64,000 nucleotides of DNA, taken from the NCBI GenBank assembly GCA_027487795.1, contig JAIYCX010000031.1, forward strand, positions 1-64,000. The letters are read 5' to 3'. The notes below the pieces were generated by a model that saw only the letters and a program-made list of their open reading frames with translations, ran no database searches and was not told where the DNA came from. Source of the stretch: Pseudomonadota bacterium (GTDB lineage: Bacteria > Bdellovibrionota_C > UBA2361 > SZUA-149 > DAOLCO01). Both the position numbers and the translations under genes were made by a program. This document shows positions 8,795-17,538 of this stretch, piece by piece (within the stretch, counting starts at the first letter, position 1; each line of letters starts with the position of its first letter).

Positions 8795-9857
8795 TCTTAT
8801 CTTTTTTAATATTCTCAGTTTGATATTCCTGTCCCTCATAGCGCCTTAAAGATGGTGGGAATCCATTAAATATTCGCCATAATTCATAACCCACACTGAC
8901 TTCGTCTAAAAGTACCCAACCCTTAGCTCTAACTCCTTGTCGCAAATACTTCGGCTCAGGCCATGGCTCATTTTCTTTTTGAAAAATCATAATTCTAAAC
9001 TTACCTTGCCCATCATCAGAAGCATCTATAAATCCTACTTCACCACCAAATGTTCCAACTGCAACACTAGGCCAACCAGAAAACTGCAAAGCTGGCCAAC
9101 CTTCAAATTGTATTCTAGCCTCTCTTCCTTTTGATAAAAGTGGCATATCATTACCATCCACCCAAATTTCTACCGCCCTAAAGTCAGTATCCGGAATTAA
9201 TACAGCTAATAAATCACCTTGCTTCACTAGCTGTCCACCTTGGCCAGCGACAACTTTTAGTATAGTTCCATCAATTGGAGAAACAACTAATTGAGTTAAT
9301 TGCCTTGATAATTTTATTTCTACTCTAGCCAACTCCGCTGCCGCATTAGCTTCATCAACTAAGTATCTATTCAAATTTAATCTAGCATTTTCAAGAGCAA
9401 GGGGCGCACTCAATCCCTTTTGCAATAGACTTGCCTGCCTTTCTACGTTTTTTTTCGCAGTTTCTAAGGCCATAATAGCGGCATCAAGCCTTCTTTGAAC
9501 TGCTTCTTTTTCTAGTCTGAGTCTATTTAAAATTTCAGGATCATTATCTGCTAATTCTACAATAGGTTCACCCTTCTTAACTTTTTCACCTTCTAGCACA
9601 TTCCATTTCTCAACACGGCCATCAGTAGGCGCACTAATTTCTTGACGTCTTTCATTAGGACTATATGCTAAAACTCGACCAGAACCTGTTATATTTTGCT
9701 GCCATGGAAGACATAAAAAGCCAACTAATCCTCCACCGATAACCCCCCAAAAAAAAGTATAAAAAGCTTTGTGATTTCTTAATGACCTAACTCTTCTAAT
9801 AGAGGAAAATCTGCGGTAACGATTAAATATATGAAAATCTTGTCTGAGAAAAGTCAT
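8781..9857 (-). CDS. HlyD-family periplasmic adaptor
   Basis: A 358-aa membrane fusion protein linking the inner-membrane ABC transporter to the TolC-like duct. It has a short cytoplasmic N-terminus with arginines, one membrane helix (FYTFFWGVIGGGLVGFLCLP, about 33-52), a biotinyl-lipoyl-like half (ISAPTDGRVEKWNVLEGEKV), a coiled-coil hairpin (about 110-185, LRLEKEAVQRRLDAAIMALE and onward), then the second lipoyl half (VVSPIDGTILKVVAGQGGQLV) and a beta-barrel. It starts 2 nt after the ABC gene. The substrate is not indicated. Confidence 0.9.
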   Translation of the reverse strand: MTFLRQDFHIFNRYRRFSSIRRVRSLRNHKAFYTFFWGVIGGGLVGFLCLPWQQNITGSGRVLAYSPNERRQEISAPTDGRVEKWNVLEGEKVKKGEPIVELADNDPEILNRLRLEKEAVQRRLDAAIMALETAKKNVERQASLLQKGLSAPLALENARLNLNRYLVDEANAAAELARVEIKLSRQLTQLVVSPIDGTILKVVAGQGGQLVKQGDLLAVLIPDTDFRAVEIWVDGNDMPLLSKGREARIQFEGWPALQFSGWPSVAVGTFGGEVGFIDASDDGQGKFRIMIFQKENEPWPEPKYLRQGVRAKGWVLLDEVSVGYELWRIFNGFPPSLRRYEGQEYQTENIKKDKNEKK

Positions 9858-9859
9858 AC

Positions 9860-11524
9860 CTACCTTGTCCCATTAATAATATCTAAATTAAGTATTTGAT
9901 CACATCTATCTTCGATACCAGAATGTTGTGAAGTTACAATTACTGTCCAAGGAGCTTCTTCATCAAATAAAGCATTTAATGCAAATGGTCTAGTATTATC
10001 GTCAAGACCATCAAATGTTTCATCAACTAAAATAAGTCCTGGATTTCCAAGAATTGCACGAGCTAGCATAAGGCGTTTAGTTTGAGAGACTGAAAGCGGA
10101 AGTCCTTCTTGAGTAATAATAGTTTCTATGCCCTGAGGTAAAGTGATTATTTCATCAAAAATACCAACTCTTCTTAGACTATCATTTATTTCATCAATTG
10201 ATACTAAAGGGTGGCCTATTTTGAGATTTTTTAAAATAGAACCAGCTACTAGTTCAACATCTCTTATTAAAGCAATTTTTTCTCTCAAAGCTTCTGGGGA
10301 GAATCCTTTAATATCATGTCCATTAATTAAAATTACACCAGAGTACGGTCTTTTAAGTCCATACAAGAAGTCAATTATAACACTTTTTCCCGATCCATTG
10401 CAGCCATGAATAGCTAACTTATCTCCTGCTTGGACAGTAAAATTATAAGGTCCTAAAGTCTTTGCTGAGTTAGGAAAGGTATGAACAACATCCCGAAATT
10501 CAATAGTAAAGGGTCCAACAAATGAAATACTCTCCAAGCCAGCTTCCTCAAGAGGTTGATCAAGTACTGTAGCTACTTTATCAAGTGCTGCAGTCAAATC
10601 ATAAAATGAATCTAAATGCTTTTGAAATCTAGTTAGCGAATAAAGAACAGTTGATACAACAATCTCTGCAGCAACTAACTGTCCGATACTTAGTTGATTG
10701 ACTGAAATTAACCAAACACCTAGTGCTAATAGAGAAGTATTTGCTATGGCTTGCAAACTTAAAAAACCGATTACCTGCCTCAATAAAATTCTAAAATGAA
10801 TTTTTCGGGCACTTAAATAGTTACCTACTATTTCATTAGCCCTCTCCAAAGCAAAATACCTCGCACTTTTTGAACTGAATGTAACTTTTTTAGAAGCTAA
10901 ATCCTCCAGCCAAGCTGCCACTCTATATTTCTCAACTGACTCATTTATACTTGAGTCGACAGCACCTCTACCAAGAACAAAAATTATAAATAATATTGTA
11001 GATACGAGCACTAAATCAAATGCTAATAGAACTGGATGATAAAATCCCAGTAAAACTAGGCCAATAATCATTTGTAGCGCTAAAGCGACACCATCAATGA
11101 ACAATGATGAAACACTTTTTTGTATAGTTACAACATCAAAAAATCTATTTACCAATTCATGTCTTTCAGAGCGGCTTTTTAACATCCTGGGAATACGATA
11201 TGCCATTTCCATTCCTATTTGCGTAAAAAGTCGTCTTTGTAATTTTTCTGCTATTACGACTTGCACTACTTTGAGTATCGCTCCAACAATTTGTCCAAAT
11301 AAAACTGCTAACGCTAAAAAAAGTATTGGTTGTGCCAACTGTGTAAAAGCAATGGTATTTACAACTATTTGAACCCCTATTGGAATAGTCAAGGAAAGTA
11401 ACCCTATACCAACCTCATAGGTAATAATTACACCAAGCTCCCCAGCCTCGGCTTTGCAAAGCTCAAAGAATAGTTTAATTGGATTATGGTGATGATCAGT
11501 TTGAGAATCGGACTTGTTGCCCAT
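9860..11524 (-). CDS. ABC exporter, fused membrane and ATPase domains
   Basis: A 554-aa half-transporter: six-helix membrane domain (about 30-310) then a nucleotide-binding domain. Walker A is GCNGSGKS and Walker B is LILVDETFDGLDD with the catalytic Glu present, but the signature is LSVSQ instead of LSGGQ. There is no C39 peptidase domain. With the HlyD and TolC partners it forms a type I-like export machine. The gene lies directly downstream of lpxI, where relatives often have lpxB/msbA, so an envelope substrate is possible, but no substrate gene is nearby. The odd signature may mean altered ATPase coupling. Confidence 0.88.
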   Translation of the reverse strand: MGNKSDSQTDHHHNPIKLFFELCKAEAGELGVIITYEVGIGLLSLTIPIGVQIVVNTIAFTQLAQPILFLALAVLFGQIVGAILKVVQVVIAEKLQRRLFTQIGMEMAYRIPRMLKSRSERHELVNRFFDVVTIQKSVSSLFIDGVALALQMIIGLVLLGFYHPVLLAFDLVLVSTILFIIFVLGRGAVDSSINESVEKYRVAAWLEDLASKKVTFSSKSARYFALERANEIVGNYLSARKIHFRILLRQVIGFLSLQAIANTSLLALGVWLISVNQLSIGQLVAAEIVVSTVLYSLTRFQKHLDSFYDLTAALDKVATVLDQPLEEAGLESISFVGPFTIEFRDVVHTFPNSAKTLGPYNFTVQAGDKLAIHGCNGSGKSVIIDFLYGLKRPYSGVILINGHDIKGFSPEALREKIALIRDVELVAGSILKNLKIGHPLVSIDEINDSLRRVGIFDEIITLPQGIETIITQEGLPLSVSQTKRLMLARAILGNPGLILVDETFDGLDDNTRPFALNALFDEEAPWTVIVTSQHSGIEDRCDQILNLDIINGTR

Positions 11525-11589
11525 TTTACGTTAAATTAATTTACAAATTATCAAAAGAGAATAACAGTAATAAACTCTTATATAAATAC

Positions 11590-12510
11590 CTAAAGTATAG
11601 CTTCCACTAACGGCTTAATACCTATTATCGAAATATCTAAGGTATTTGCTTTTTCTATAACCTTATTTATATCTATAATAATACTTCTACCTGCTTCAAG
11701 TGCTAATACTTTTGCTCCTGCTTCATGACATACTTCTAATGTATTAACTCCTACAGTGGGAACATCAAATCTCATATCTTGCGTTGGTTTTGCGCATTTT
11801 ACAACTACTACATTATTCCTGCCTAAACTTCCACCTCTTAAAATTGTCTGATTAGTACCCTCAGCAGCTTCAACAGCAACAACCACACCTTCTCTAACTA
11901 CAACTAATTGACCTATATCTTGAGAACTCATCGCTACAATAGCGTCGACTCCAACTTGAATATCATTAAGTTGCTCCTTAGTTGGTGATCTACTAGTCAA
12001 TGCTCCTAAAGGCGTCAGCCATTCATCCATAAATACAGTACAAGGAATAACTTCTATTCCTTCATTCAGTAATTCACTTGCGATCCCTCGCATTATAACA
12101 TCGTCTTTTGTCGACCGAAGTTTCAAAATTAGCATTGCTCCCCTAACATCAAGAGCAACATCACCAAAGCTTTTCACTCTGCTAATGCCTCCTGCTAAAC
12201 AAGCATATTTTACATTCCAAGATTTAAAAGAATCTATAATAGTTCCTAATTCACCAACTCGTATCCATTTATGATCTTCTACATAATTTTCTATATCTTT
12301 TGTAGTTTCGCCAGTGTGGCAGACTGAAAAAATTTGATGGCCAAGCTTCCTTCCTCTATCTGCAAACATTAAAGGGAAAGGACCGTTACCTGCAATCATT
12401 CCTATTTTAGAATTTTCAGGTAGGTCAAAAGATAATTTAGTATACTTAGTATCAAGCAGTGAGCCATAATTAGGCTTCTTATAAAAAAAACTCTTGATAA
12501 GGCCTAGCAA
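11590..12510 (-). CDS. lpxI: UDP-2,3-diacylglucosamine pyrophosphatase LpxI
   Basis: A 306-aa protein of the LpxI (DUF1009) family, which hydrolyses UDP-2,3-diacyl-GlcN to lipid X in lipid A synthesis and replaces LpxH in many alpha- and deltaproteobacteria. Visible features are the N-terminal IGMIAGNGPFPLMFAD, LAGGISRVK, and the C-terminal domain with EAAEGTNQTILRGG and DMRFDVPTVGVNT, which match the family's conserved blocks. It begins 1 nt after lpxA ends. It is the last lipid A gene of this operon; lpxB, commonly next, is absent here. Confidence 0.93.
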   Translation of the reverse strand: MLGLIKSFFYKKPNYGSLLDTKYTKLSFDLPENSKIGMIAGNGPFPLMFADRGRKLGHQIFSVCHTGETTKDIENYVEDHKWIRVGELGTIIDSFKSWNVKYACLAGGISRVKSFGDVALDVRGAMLILKLRSTKDDVIMRGIASELLNEGIEVIPCTVFMDEWLTPLGALTSRSPTKEQLNDIQVGVDAIVAMSSQDIGQLVVVREGVVVAVEAAEGTNQTILRGGSLGRNNVVVVKCAKPTQDMRFDVPTVGVNTLEVCHEAGAKVLALEAGRSIIIDINKVIEKANTLDISIIGIKPLVEAIL

Positions 12511-12511
12511 T

Positions 12512-13354
12512 TTATTCAGCTTCGTTATCAGTTGAGCTCTCTTGCTTCCTGACTTCCAATCTATTAGGAATTGTTATGCCTCTTTTGGTTTGAGATATAA
12601 AATCTACAAACTTCTTTATTTTTAGATTTTGTAAAGTATCTGGTGATATCTTAAGAATTCTATCTTTATAGTTTTCTCCATCATCAGTTCTAGAAAATAA
12701 AAATCTAAATGTTTTTTTAACTTCAGATACATCAGAAGCTGTAAAACCATTTCTTCTTAAACCAATTAAGTTCAAGCCTCGAATAACAGCACGATCTCCT
12801 TGAGCAATACAATATGGTGGGACATCAAGACTTACCATCGCACCAGCTCCAATAAATGCAAGTTCGCCAATTCTTGTAAATTGATGAATACCTGCCATCC
12901 CACCTAGAATCACTCCATCTTCGACAGTAACATGGCCAGCTAATGCTACACTATTTGCGAGTACTAAATGACTTCCTAATCTACAATCATGTCCAACATG
13001 AGAATTAGCCATGAAAAGATTATCATCACCAACTAATGTCTTCATAGTTCCATGTTCAGTACCTGGCTGTATAGTAACAGATTCTCTAATCTTGTTTCGC
13101 TTACCTATACTAAGTATTGATTCTTCCCCGTGAAACTTTAGATCTTGAGGTGCAGTACCAATACAAGAAAAAGGAAATAACTCTGAATCTTCACCAATGT
13201 TAGTAATTCCTTGAACTACAACATGACTATGTAAAACTACTCTATCAGCAAGTTTTACCCTAGAACCAACTATTGAATACGGGCCAATAACAACTCCTTC
13301 TCCGAGCTCAGCGCCTTTATCTACAATTGCAGTAGGATGTATAGTTGTTGTCAT
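12512..13354 (-). CDS. lpxA: UDP-N-acetylglucosamine O-acyltransferase
   Basis: A 280-aa left-handed beta-helix acyltransferase catalysing the first step of lipid A synthesis (3-O-acylation of UDP-GlcNAc from acyl-ACP). Hexapeptide repeats run from the N-terminus (HPTAIVDKGAELGEGVVIG) to about residue 185. The catalytic-histidine region is HVGHDCRLGSHLVLAN and the typical GGMAGIHQFTRIG follows. The C-terminal helical domain (about 195-280) is slightly longer than usual because of a charged tail (RKQESSTDNEAE). It sits 19 nt after fabZ and 1 nt before lpxI. Confidence 0.96.
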   Translation of the reverse strand: MTTTIHPTAIVDKGAELGEGVVIGPYSIVGSRVKLADRVVLHSHVVVQGITNIGEDSELFPFSCIGTAPQDLKFHGEESILSIGKRNKIRESVTIQPGTEHGTMKTLVGDDNLFMANSHVGHDCRLGSHLVLANSVALAGHVTVEDGVILGGMAGIHQFTRIGELAFIGAGAMVSLDVPPYCIAQGDRAVIRGLNLIGLRRNGFTASDVSEVKKTFRFLFSRTDDGENYKDRILKISPDTLQNLKIKKFVDFISQTKRGITIPNRLEVRKQESSTDNEAE

Positions 13355-13373
13355 TTGTTTAACCTCTAGCTTA

Positions 13374-13817
13374 TTAGCCTCTGCTTACCGCCGCCGTTAG
13401 TATACCTTCGCATACGATCTCATCATCTACGAAAGCAGTTCCTTTCATTTTCCATAGACTTCTCTTTCTTGCGATTAATTCCATTTGTAGAATTAAGATA
13501 TCTCCCGGAACTACAGGCTTGCGAAACCTTACTTCGTCCGCTCCTGCAAATACATATAACTGATTCTTATCTACTGCATCAGAACAAATTTTTGCAAAAA
13601 TAACTCCTAACTGCGCTAAAGCCTCAAGTATCAAGACACCTGGCATTATTGGCCTTTCAGGAAAGTGGCCATTAAAAAACTCTTCATTAGAAGTAATATT
13701 TTTTTGACCGACGATTTTCTGATCACCCTCTATCTTAATTACTCTATCAACTAATAATAGAGGATATCTGTGAGGTAGTAGTTCTTTAATTTGCTCTATT
13801 TTTAAAGGTAGTTCCAT
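13374..13817 (-). CDS. fabZ: 3-hydroxyacyl-ACP dehydratase FabZ
   Basis: A hot-dog-fold dehydratase of fatty acid elongation. It has the canonical LLPHRYPLLLVDRV near the N-terminus (catalytic His) and FNGHFPERPIMPGVLILEAL, with the helix glutamate. I place the start at the ATG at 13817 because family members begin just before this IKELLPHRYP motif. A TTG at 13829 would add four residues and has GGGAG very close to it, so the start is not certain. It lies between skp and lpxA; lpxD, often found between skp and fabZ, is missing. Confidence 0.95.
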   Translation of the reverse strand: MELPLKIEQIKELLPHRYPLLLVDRVIKIEGDQKIVGQKNITSNEEFFNGHFPERPIMPGVLILEALAQLGVIFAKICSDAVDKNQLYVFAGADEVRFRKPVVPGDILILQMELIARKRSLWKMKGTAFVDDEIVCEGILTAAVSRG

Positions 13818-13835
13818 CAATCTAACCAAGACTCC

Positions 13836-14366
13836 CTATTCCATTGCGTCAAATTTTTTAACAACTTCATCCGTAAGATCTAATTCTGGATCTGCATAAA
13901 GTAGAAATTGTGAATTTTTTTCTACGATAAGAGTATAACCCTTTTCCTTACCCAGAGCTTCAACTAGAGTTCTCATCTTTTTTACTAATTCTCCAACTAA
14001 AGTTGCATTCTTTCTTCTAAGTTTTTCTTGAGAATCTTGGAAACTTCTTTTTAATTCTTTCTCTATAGAAATTAAATCTTCTTCCTTCTCTCTAACAGCT
14101 TTTTCATTAAGGGAACTTTTTTGCTTATCTAAAGTCTCTTTAATTCTTTCGTACTCTGTTTTCTTTTTATCTATTTGCTTTTGCTCATCATCAACTTCAC
14201 CTTTGAATTCTTTTTGTACTTTCTGTCCAGATTTTGTCATCTCTAGTGCTTTTTGAATGTCTACATAAGCAATTTTTTGATTTTGAGACTCTGCTACATT
14301 AGACCCTGTAACTAAGGCCATTGAAGCTATTAAAGTTAATACTAAAGTATTTAAAACTATTTTCAT
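13836..14366 (-). CDS. skp: Skp/OmpH periplasmic chaperone
   Basis: A 176-aa protein with a signal peptide (to about residue 27, VAESQ) followed by KIAYVDIQKALEMTKSGQK, the classic OmpH/Skp opening, then a long charged coiled coil (about 45-120) and a C-terminal beta segment (YTLIVEKNSQFLLYADPELDLTDEV). Skp trimers carry unfolded outer-membrane proteins to the BAM complex, consistent with bamA immediately upstream in the operon (72 bp). Length and architecture are normal. Confidence 0.92.
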   Translation of the reverse strand: MKIVLNTLVLTLIASMALVTGSNVAESQNQKIAYVDIQKALEMTKSGQKVQKEFKGEVDDEQKQIDKKKTEYERIKETLDKQKSSLNEKAVREKEEDLISIEKELKRSFQDSQEKLRRKNATLVGELVKKMRTLVEALGKEKGYTLIVEKNSQFLLYADPELDLTDEVVKKFDAME

Positions 14367-14438
14367 ATTTGATTACTTAATTTAAGTTAATTTTACAGAT
14401 ATTAGATATACTAGACTGAGAATTTATTCAATTTCAGC

Positions 14439-16796
14439 TTATAAAGGCGCCCCGAAAGAAAAGTTAGTTATAACTGCCCTCTCACCAGGCTCTCTATCTA
14501 GTGGATACCCTATTTCAAATCTAATTGGTGCTAGAGGCGATCTCCAACGGAATCCCCAACCGACAGCTTGTCTTAGTCCTCCGACATCTATACTCTCTGA
14601 ATCATCAAAAGTATTACCAGCGTCATAGAAAGCAACACCATTCAGTCCTATACTAGGAGCTAAAGGAAATATCATTTCGAAATTCATAATCAACTGCTTA
14701 TTACCACCAAAATAATTCCCCTTATCGTCCTGAGGACCTACTCTTCTAGCATCAAATCCTCTGAGTGAGTTTATACCACCCGGGAAAAATCTTTGAAATA
14801 AAGGAAATCTATCACCTTCTATAGGCTCACCATATCCAAACTTAGTTCTTTGAGAAAAAACAAAGTTACCATAAGATGTCTTAACAACTGGATAATACCA
14901 ATTATTATTAAGAGTTCCTAACCAATATTTCTGATCTCCACCAACACCTGCATATTCAAATCTTGCTAACTGTCTAGATCCAGAACTTGGATCCAATGGG
15001 TTATCTATAGTAGATCTAACTATACCTGGAATAATCGCAGACGAAACGCTCTTTCCTTCTTGCTCTCTTACTAAAGGAGCTACATCTTCTCCGATATCTG
15101 TAATTTCATTTTGCATTAGTTCATAACCTAAAGTAGCTCTTATATCATCTTCTGCTTCCTCTCCAAAAAATGATAGAGGATAACCTGTGGTAACAGATCC
15201 ACCGTTCTGATTTCTAACAAAGTCCTGAAAATCTCTCTGAGTAACCGCACCTTCAACACCAAAAGAGAAAAAAGAATCGTTCACTCTTGGATTGTTAAAA
15301 GCTAAGACATAATTCTGCCTGAGTTGACCTGAATTAATATCTAAACTTAGCGAGTTTCCTGAGCCCATTAAATTATTTTCACTTATTCTAGAGGTGACAA
15401 TAAATCCATCCCCAGAACTCACACCAGCACCCGCTGAGAACTGCCCAGTCATTGCTTCTTTTACAGAAACTGCAAGATCAACTTCTCCAGGTTTTTCTGT
15501 TTTTTCAGGTGAAATTGAAACTTCATCAAAGAAACCAAGACGCCTAATAAGCTCCTGACTTCTTTTTATTTTAGAACTTGAATAAATTTCCTGCTCATTT
15601 ATTCTTAGATTTCGTCTGATAACATTATCTTTTGTTTTATCATTACCAACGATATTAATTCGATTGACCTTAATCTTACTACCCTGATCAACACTAAAAT
15701 CTAAATCAACTGTTTTTGTATCTCTATTAATTTTACTAACAGGATCAACGTTAGCGAATGCATAACCGATATCAGTAAATTTATCCGTAATTAGAAAAAC
15801 ATCTTCTCTTAACAAATCAACGTTAAAGTCTTCTCCCTTTACAGACTTCACATCCCTTAAAGCTTCCTTATTACCACCGGGCAATTCAGAACCACTAGTT
15901 TTAATATTACCAAAGTTATATTTTGCCCCTTCTTCGACACCAAAAACAACTTCTAATCCATTATCTAATTCCTTAATTTCAGGATTAGCAACCTTCACAT
16001 CAGCATAACCTTTTACTAAATATTCATGCTGTACAACTCTAACATCATTTTCAAGTTGTTCCTTTTTTACGACCCCAGATCCAGTTGCCCAAGACCAAAG
16101 CCATGAATATTTTGCTGTACTAACTGCTGAAGTTAATTTACTACTATCGATATTCTCGTTTCCATCAAAAGTAATTTTTCTAATAAGCTTTCTTTTACCT
16201 TCATTAATATTAAAAGTAAGAGCCACTTCACCTGGCTTAGTTTCTTCAGTCTTATAGTTAACTTCAGTACCGTAATATCCTTCCTGTTGATAATACTTTT
16301 GAAGTTCCTTGATTGACGCAGTTATTTTTCTTTTATCTAAAAACTTTCTAGCTTCAAGATTTAATTTTTCTTTTAAAGTATCTGAAGAGAATTCATCATT
16401 CCCAGAAAAGCGTATATCTTTGATTGCTGGTCTTTCTTTTACTATATAAGTTACAATTAACCCGGAACTACTGTTAGTTAAATCAACTTCAACAAAATCA
16501 AAAAAACCTAATCTATAAATAGATTTAATATCTTGCTCAGCAGTAGTGGAGTTAAGGCGCTCTCCTTCTTTTGTATTAATAACAGAAAGTACGCTTTCTT
16601 GATCTATTCGATAATTCCCTTTTACTGCAATTCGGCTAACGATCTGACCATTAGACGCCTGACTATTTATATCTACAGGAGCATCGTTATTTAATCCCTC
16701 CTGAGCTAAGGAATCCGACAAACCTAAGGAAAAAGTTACTAAAAACATGCTAACAAGAACATGTTTAGTTAATTTAAATGAAGTCATTCTGAGCAT
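14439..16796 (-). CDS. bamA: Outer membrane protein assembly factor BamA
   Basis: A 785-aa Omp85 protein that inserts beta-barrels into the outer membrane. A signal peptide ends near SLAQ. Five POTRA domains (about 50-390) are recognisable from repeats such as VKGNYRIDQESVLSVI, IRFSGNDEFSSDTLKEKL and NIVGNDKTKDNVIRRNLR. The rest is the 16-strand barrel, with the lid-loop type motif SLRGFDARRVGP near residue 685. It ends in FSFGAPL, without the aromatic last residue common in proteobacteria. An ATG nine bases downstream is an alternative start. It is 13 bp downstream of lolD. Confidence 0.97.
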   Translation of the reverse strand: MLRMTSFKLTKHVLVSMFLVTFSLGLSDSLAQEGLNNDAPVDINSQASNGQIVSRIAVKGNYRIDQESVLSVINTKEGERLNSTTAEQDIKSIYRLGFFDFVEVDLTNSSSGLIVTYIVKERPAIKDIRFSGNDEFSSDTLKEKLNLEARKFLDKRKITASIKELQKYYQQEGYYGTEVNYKTEETKPGEVALTFNINEGKRKLIRKITFDGNENIDSSKLTSAVSTAKYSWLWSWATGSGVVKKEQLENDVRVVQHEYLVKGYADVKVANPEIKELDNGLEVVFGVEEGAKYNFGNIKTSGSELPGGNKEALRDVKSVKGEDFNVDLLREDVFLITDKFTDIGYAFANVDPVSKINRDTKTVDLDFSVDQGSKIKVNRINIVGNDKTKDNVIRRNLRINEQEIYSSSKIKRSQELIRRLGFFDEVSISPEKTEKPGEVDLAVSVKEAMTGQFSAGAGVSSGDGFIVTSRISENNLMGSGNSLSLDINSGQLRQNYVLAFNNPRVNDSFFSFGVEGAVTQRDFQDFVRNQNGGSVTTGYPLSFFGEEAEDDIRATLGYELMQNEITDIGEDVAPLVREQEGKSVSSAIIPGIVRSTIDNPLDPSSGSRQLARFEYAGVGGDQKYWLGTLNNNWYYPVVKTSYGNFVFSQRTKFGYGEPIEGDRFPLFQRFFPGGINSLRGFDARRVGPQDDKGNYFGGNKQLIMNFEMIFPLAPSIGLNGVAFYDAGNTFDDSESIDVGGLRQAVGWGFRWRSPLAPIRFEIGYPLDREPGERAVITNFSFGAPL

Positions 16797-16809
16797 TAAA
16801 AATTTAATT

Positions 16810-17538
16810 TTATAAGTTTCTTGTAGTTAGACCATATTTTGTTAGTTCTACAACAGCATCTAAGTTTTTGGCTATCTCTAAAGAATGCGTTACTACTATT
16901 AAAGTAGTATTATTAGACTTTTGGAGACTTTTCAACAATGAAAATACCTCACTTGCCGTCTTTAAATCAAGATTCCCTGTCGGCTCATCAGCTAAAATCA
17001 ACCTAGGACTAGATACAAAGGCTCTTGCTATAGCAACTCTCTGCTGCTCCCCACCCGAAAGCATAGTTGGTCTGTGCGAAAATCTTAATTTTAAGCCCAG
17101 ACTACTAAGTATTTCTTTTGCTTTATCTCTAGCAATATCTTGACTAATACCTCTAATAATCAGCGGCATTGCCACATTTTCAACAGCATCAAACTCGGGT
17201 AAAAGATGATGAAACTGGAATACAAAACCAATATTAGCCCCTCTAAAGGCAGAAAGCTCCACTGGACTTTGCCTTAATTTAGCATAAGACGTTCCAAATA
17301 AATTAACATCACCTAATGTTGGAGTATCTAAAGCTCCTAGCACATAAAGAAGGCTAGTTTTTCCAACACCAGACTCTCCTATGATTGCTAGTGATTGACC
17401 CTCCCCAACTTGAAAACTTAAATTTGAGAATACTGCGACCTTAGAACCAGCATCCGAATAGGACATCTCTAAATTTTCTGCCTTCAAACATAAGCCTGAA
17501 TTAGCAGTACTCAAATTATTAACTTCATTATTATTCAA
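16810..17538 (-). CDS. lolD: Lipoprotein-releasing ABC transporter ATPase LolD
   Basis: A 242-aa ATP-binding subunit. Walker A GESGVGKTS, the LolD/MacB-type block FVFQFHHLLPEFDAVENV, signature LSGGEQQRVAIARA and Walker B LILADEPTGNLD are all intact. With LolC it extracts lipoproteins from the inner membrane for transfer to LolA. It overlaps the end of the lolC-type gene by 8 nt, which supports coexpression and complex formation. No lolA is in the window. Confidence 0.95.
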   Translation of the reverse strand: MNNNEVNNLSTANSGLCLKAENLEMSYSDAGSKVAVFSNLSFQVGEGQSLAIIGESGVGKTSLLYVLGALDTPTLGDVNLFGTSYAKLRQSPVELSAFRGANIGFVFQFHHLLPEFDAVENVAMPLIIRGISQDIARDKAKEILSSLGLKLRFSHRPTMLSGGEQQRVAIARAFVSSPRLILADEPTGNLDLKTASEVFSLLKSLQKSNNTTLIVVTHSLEIAKNLDAVVELTKYGLTTRNL

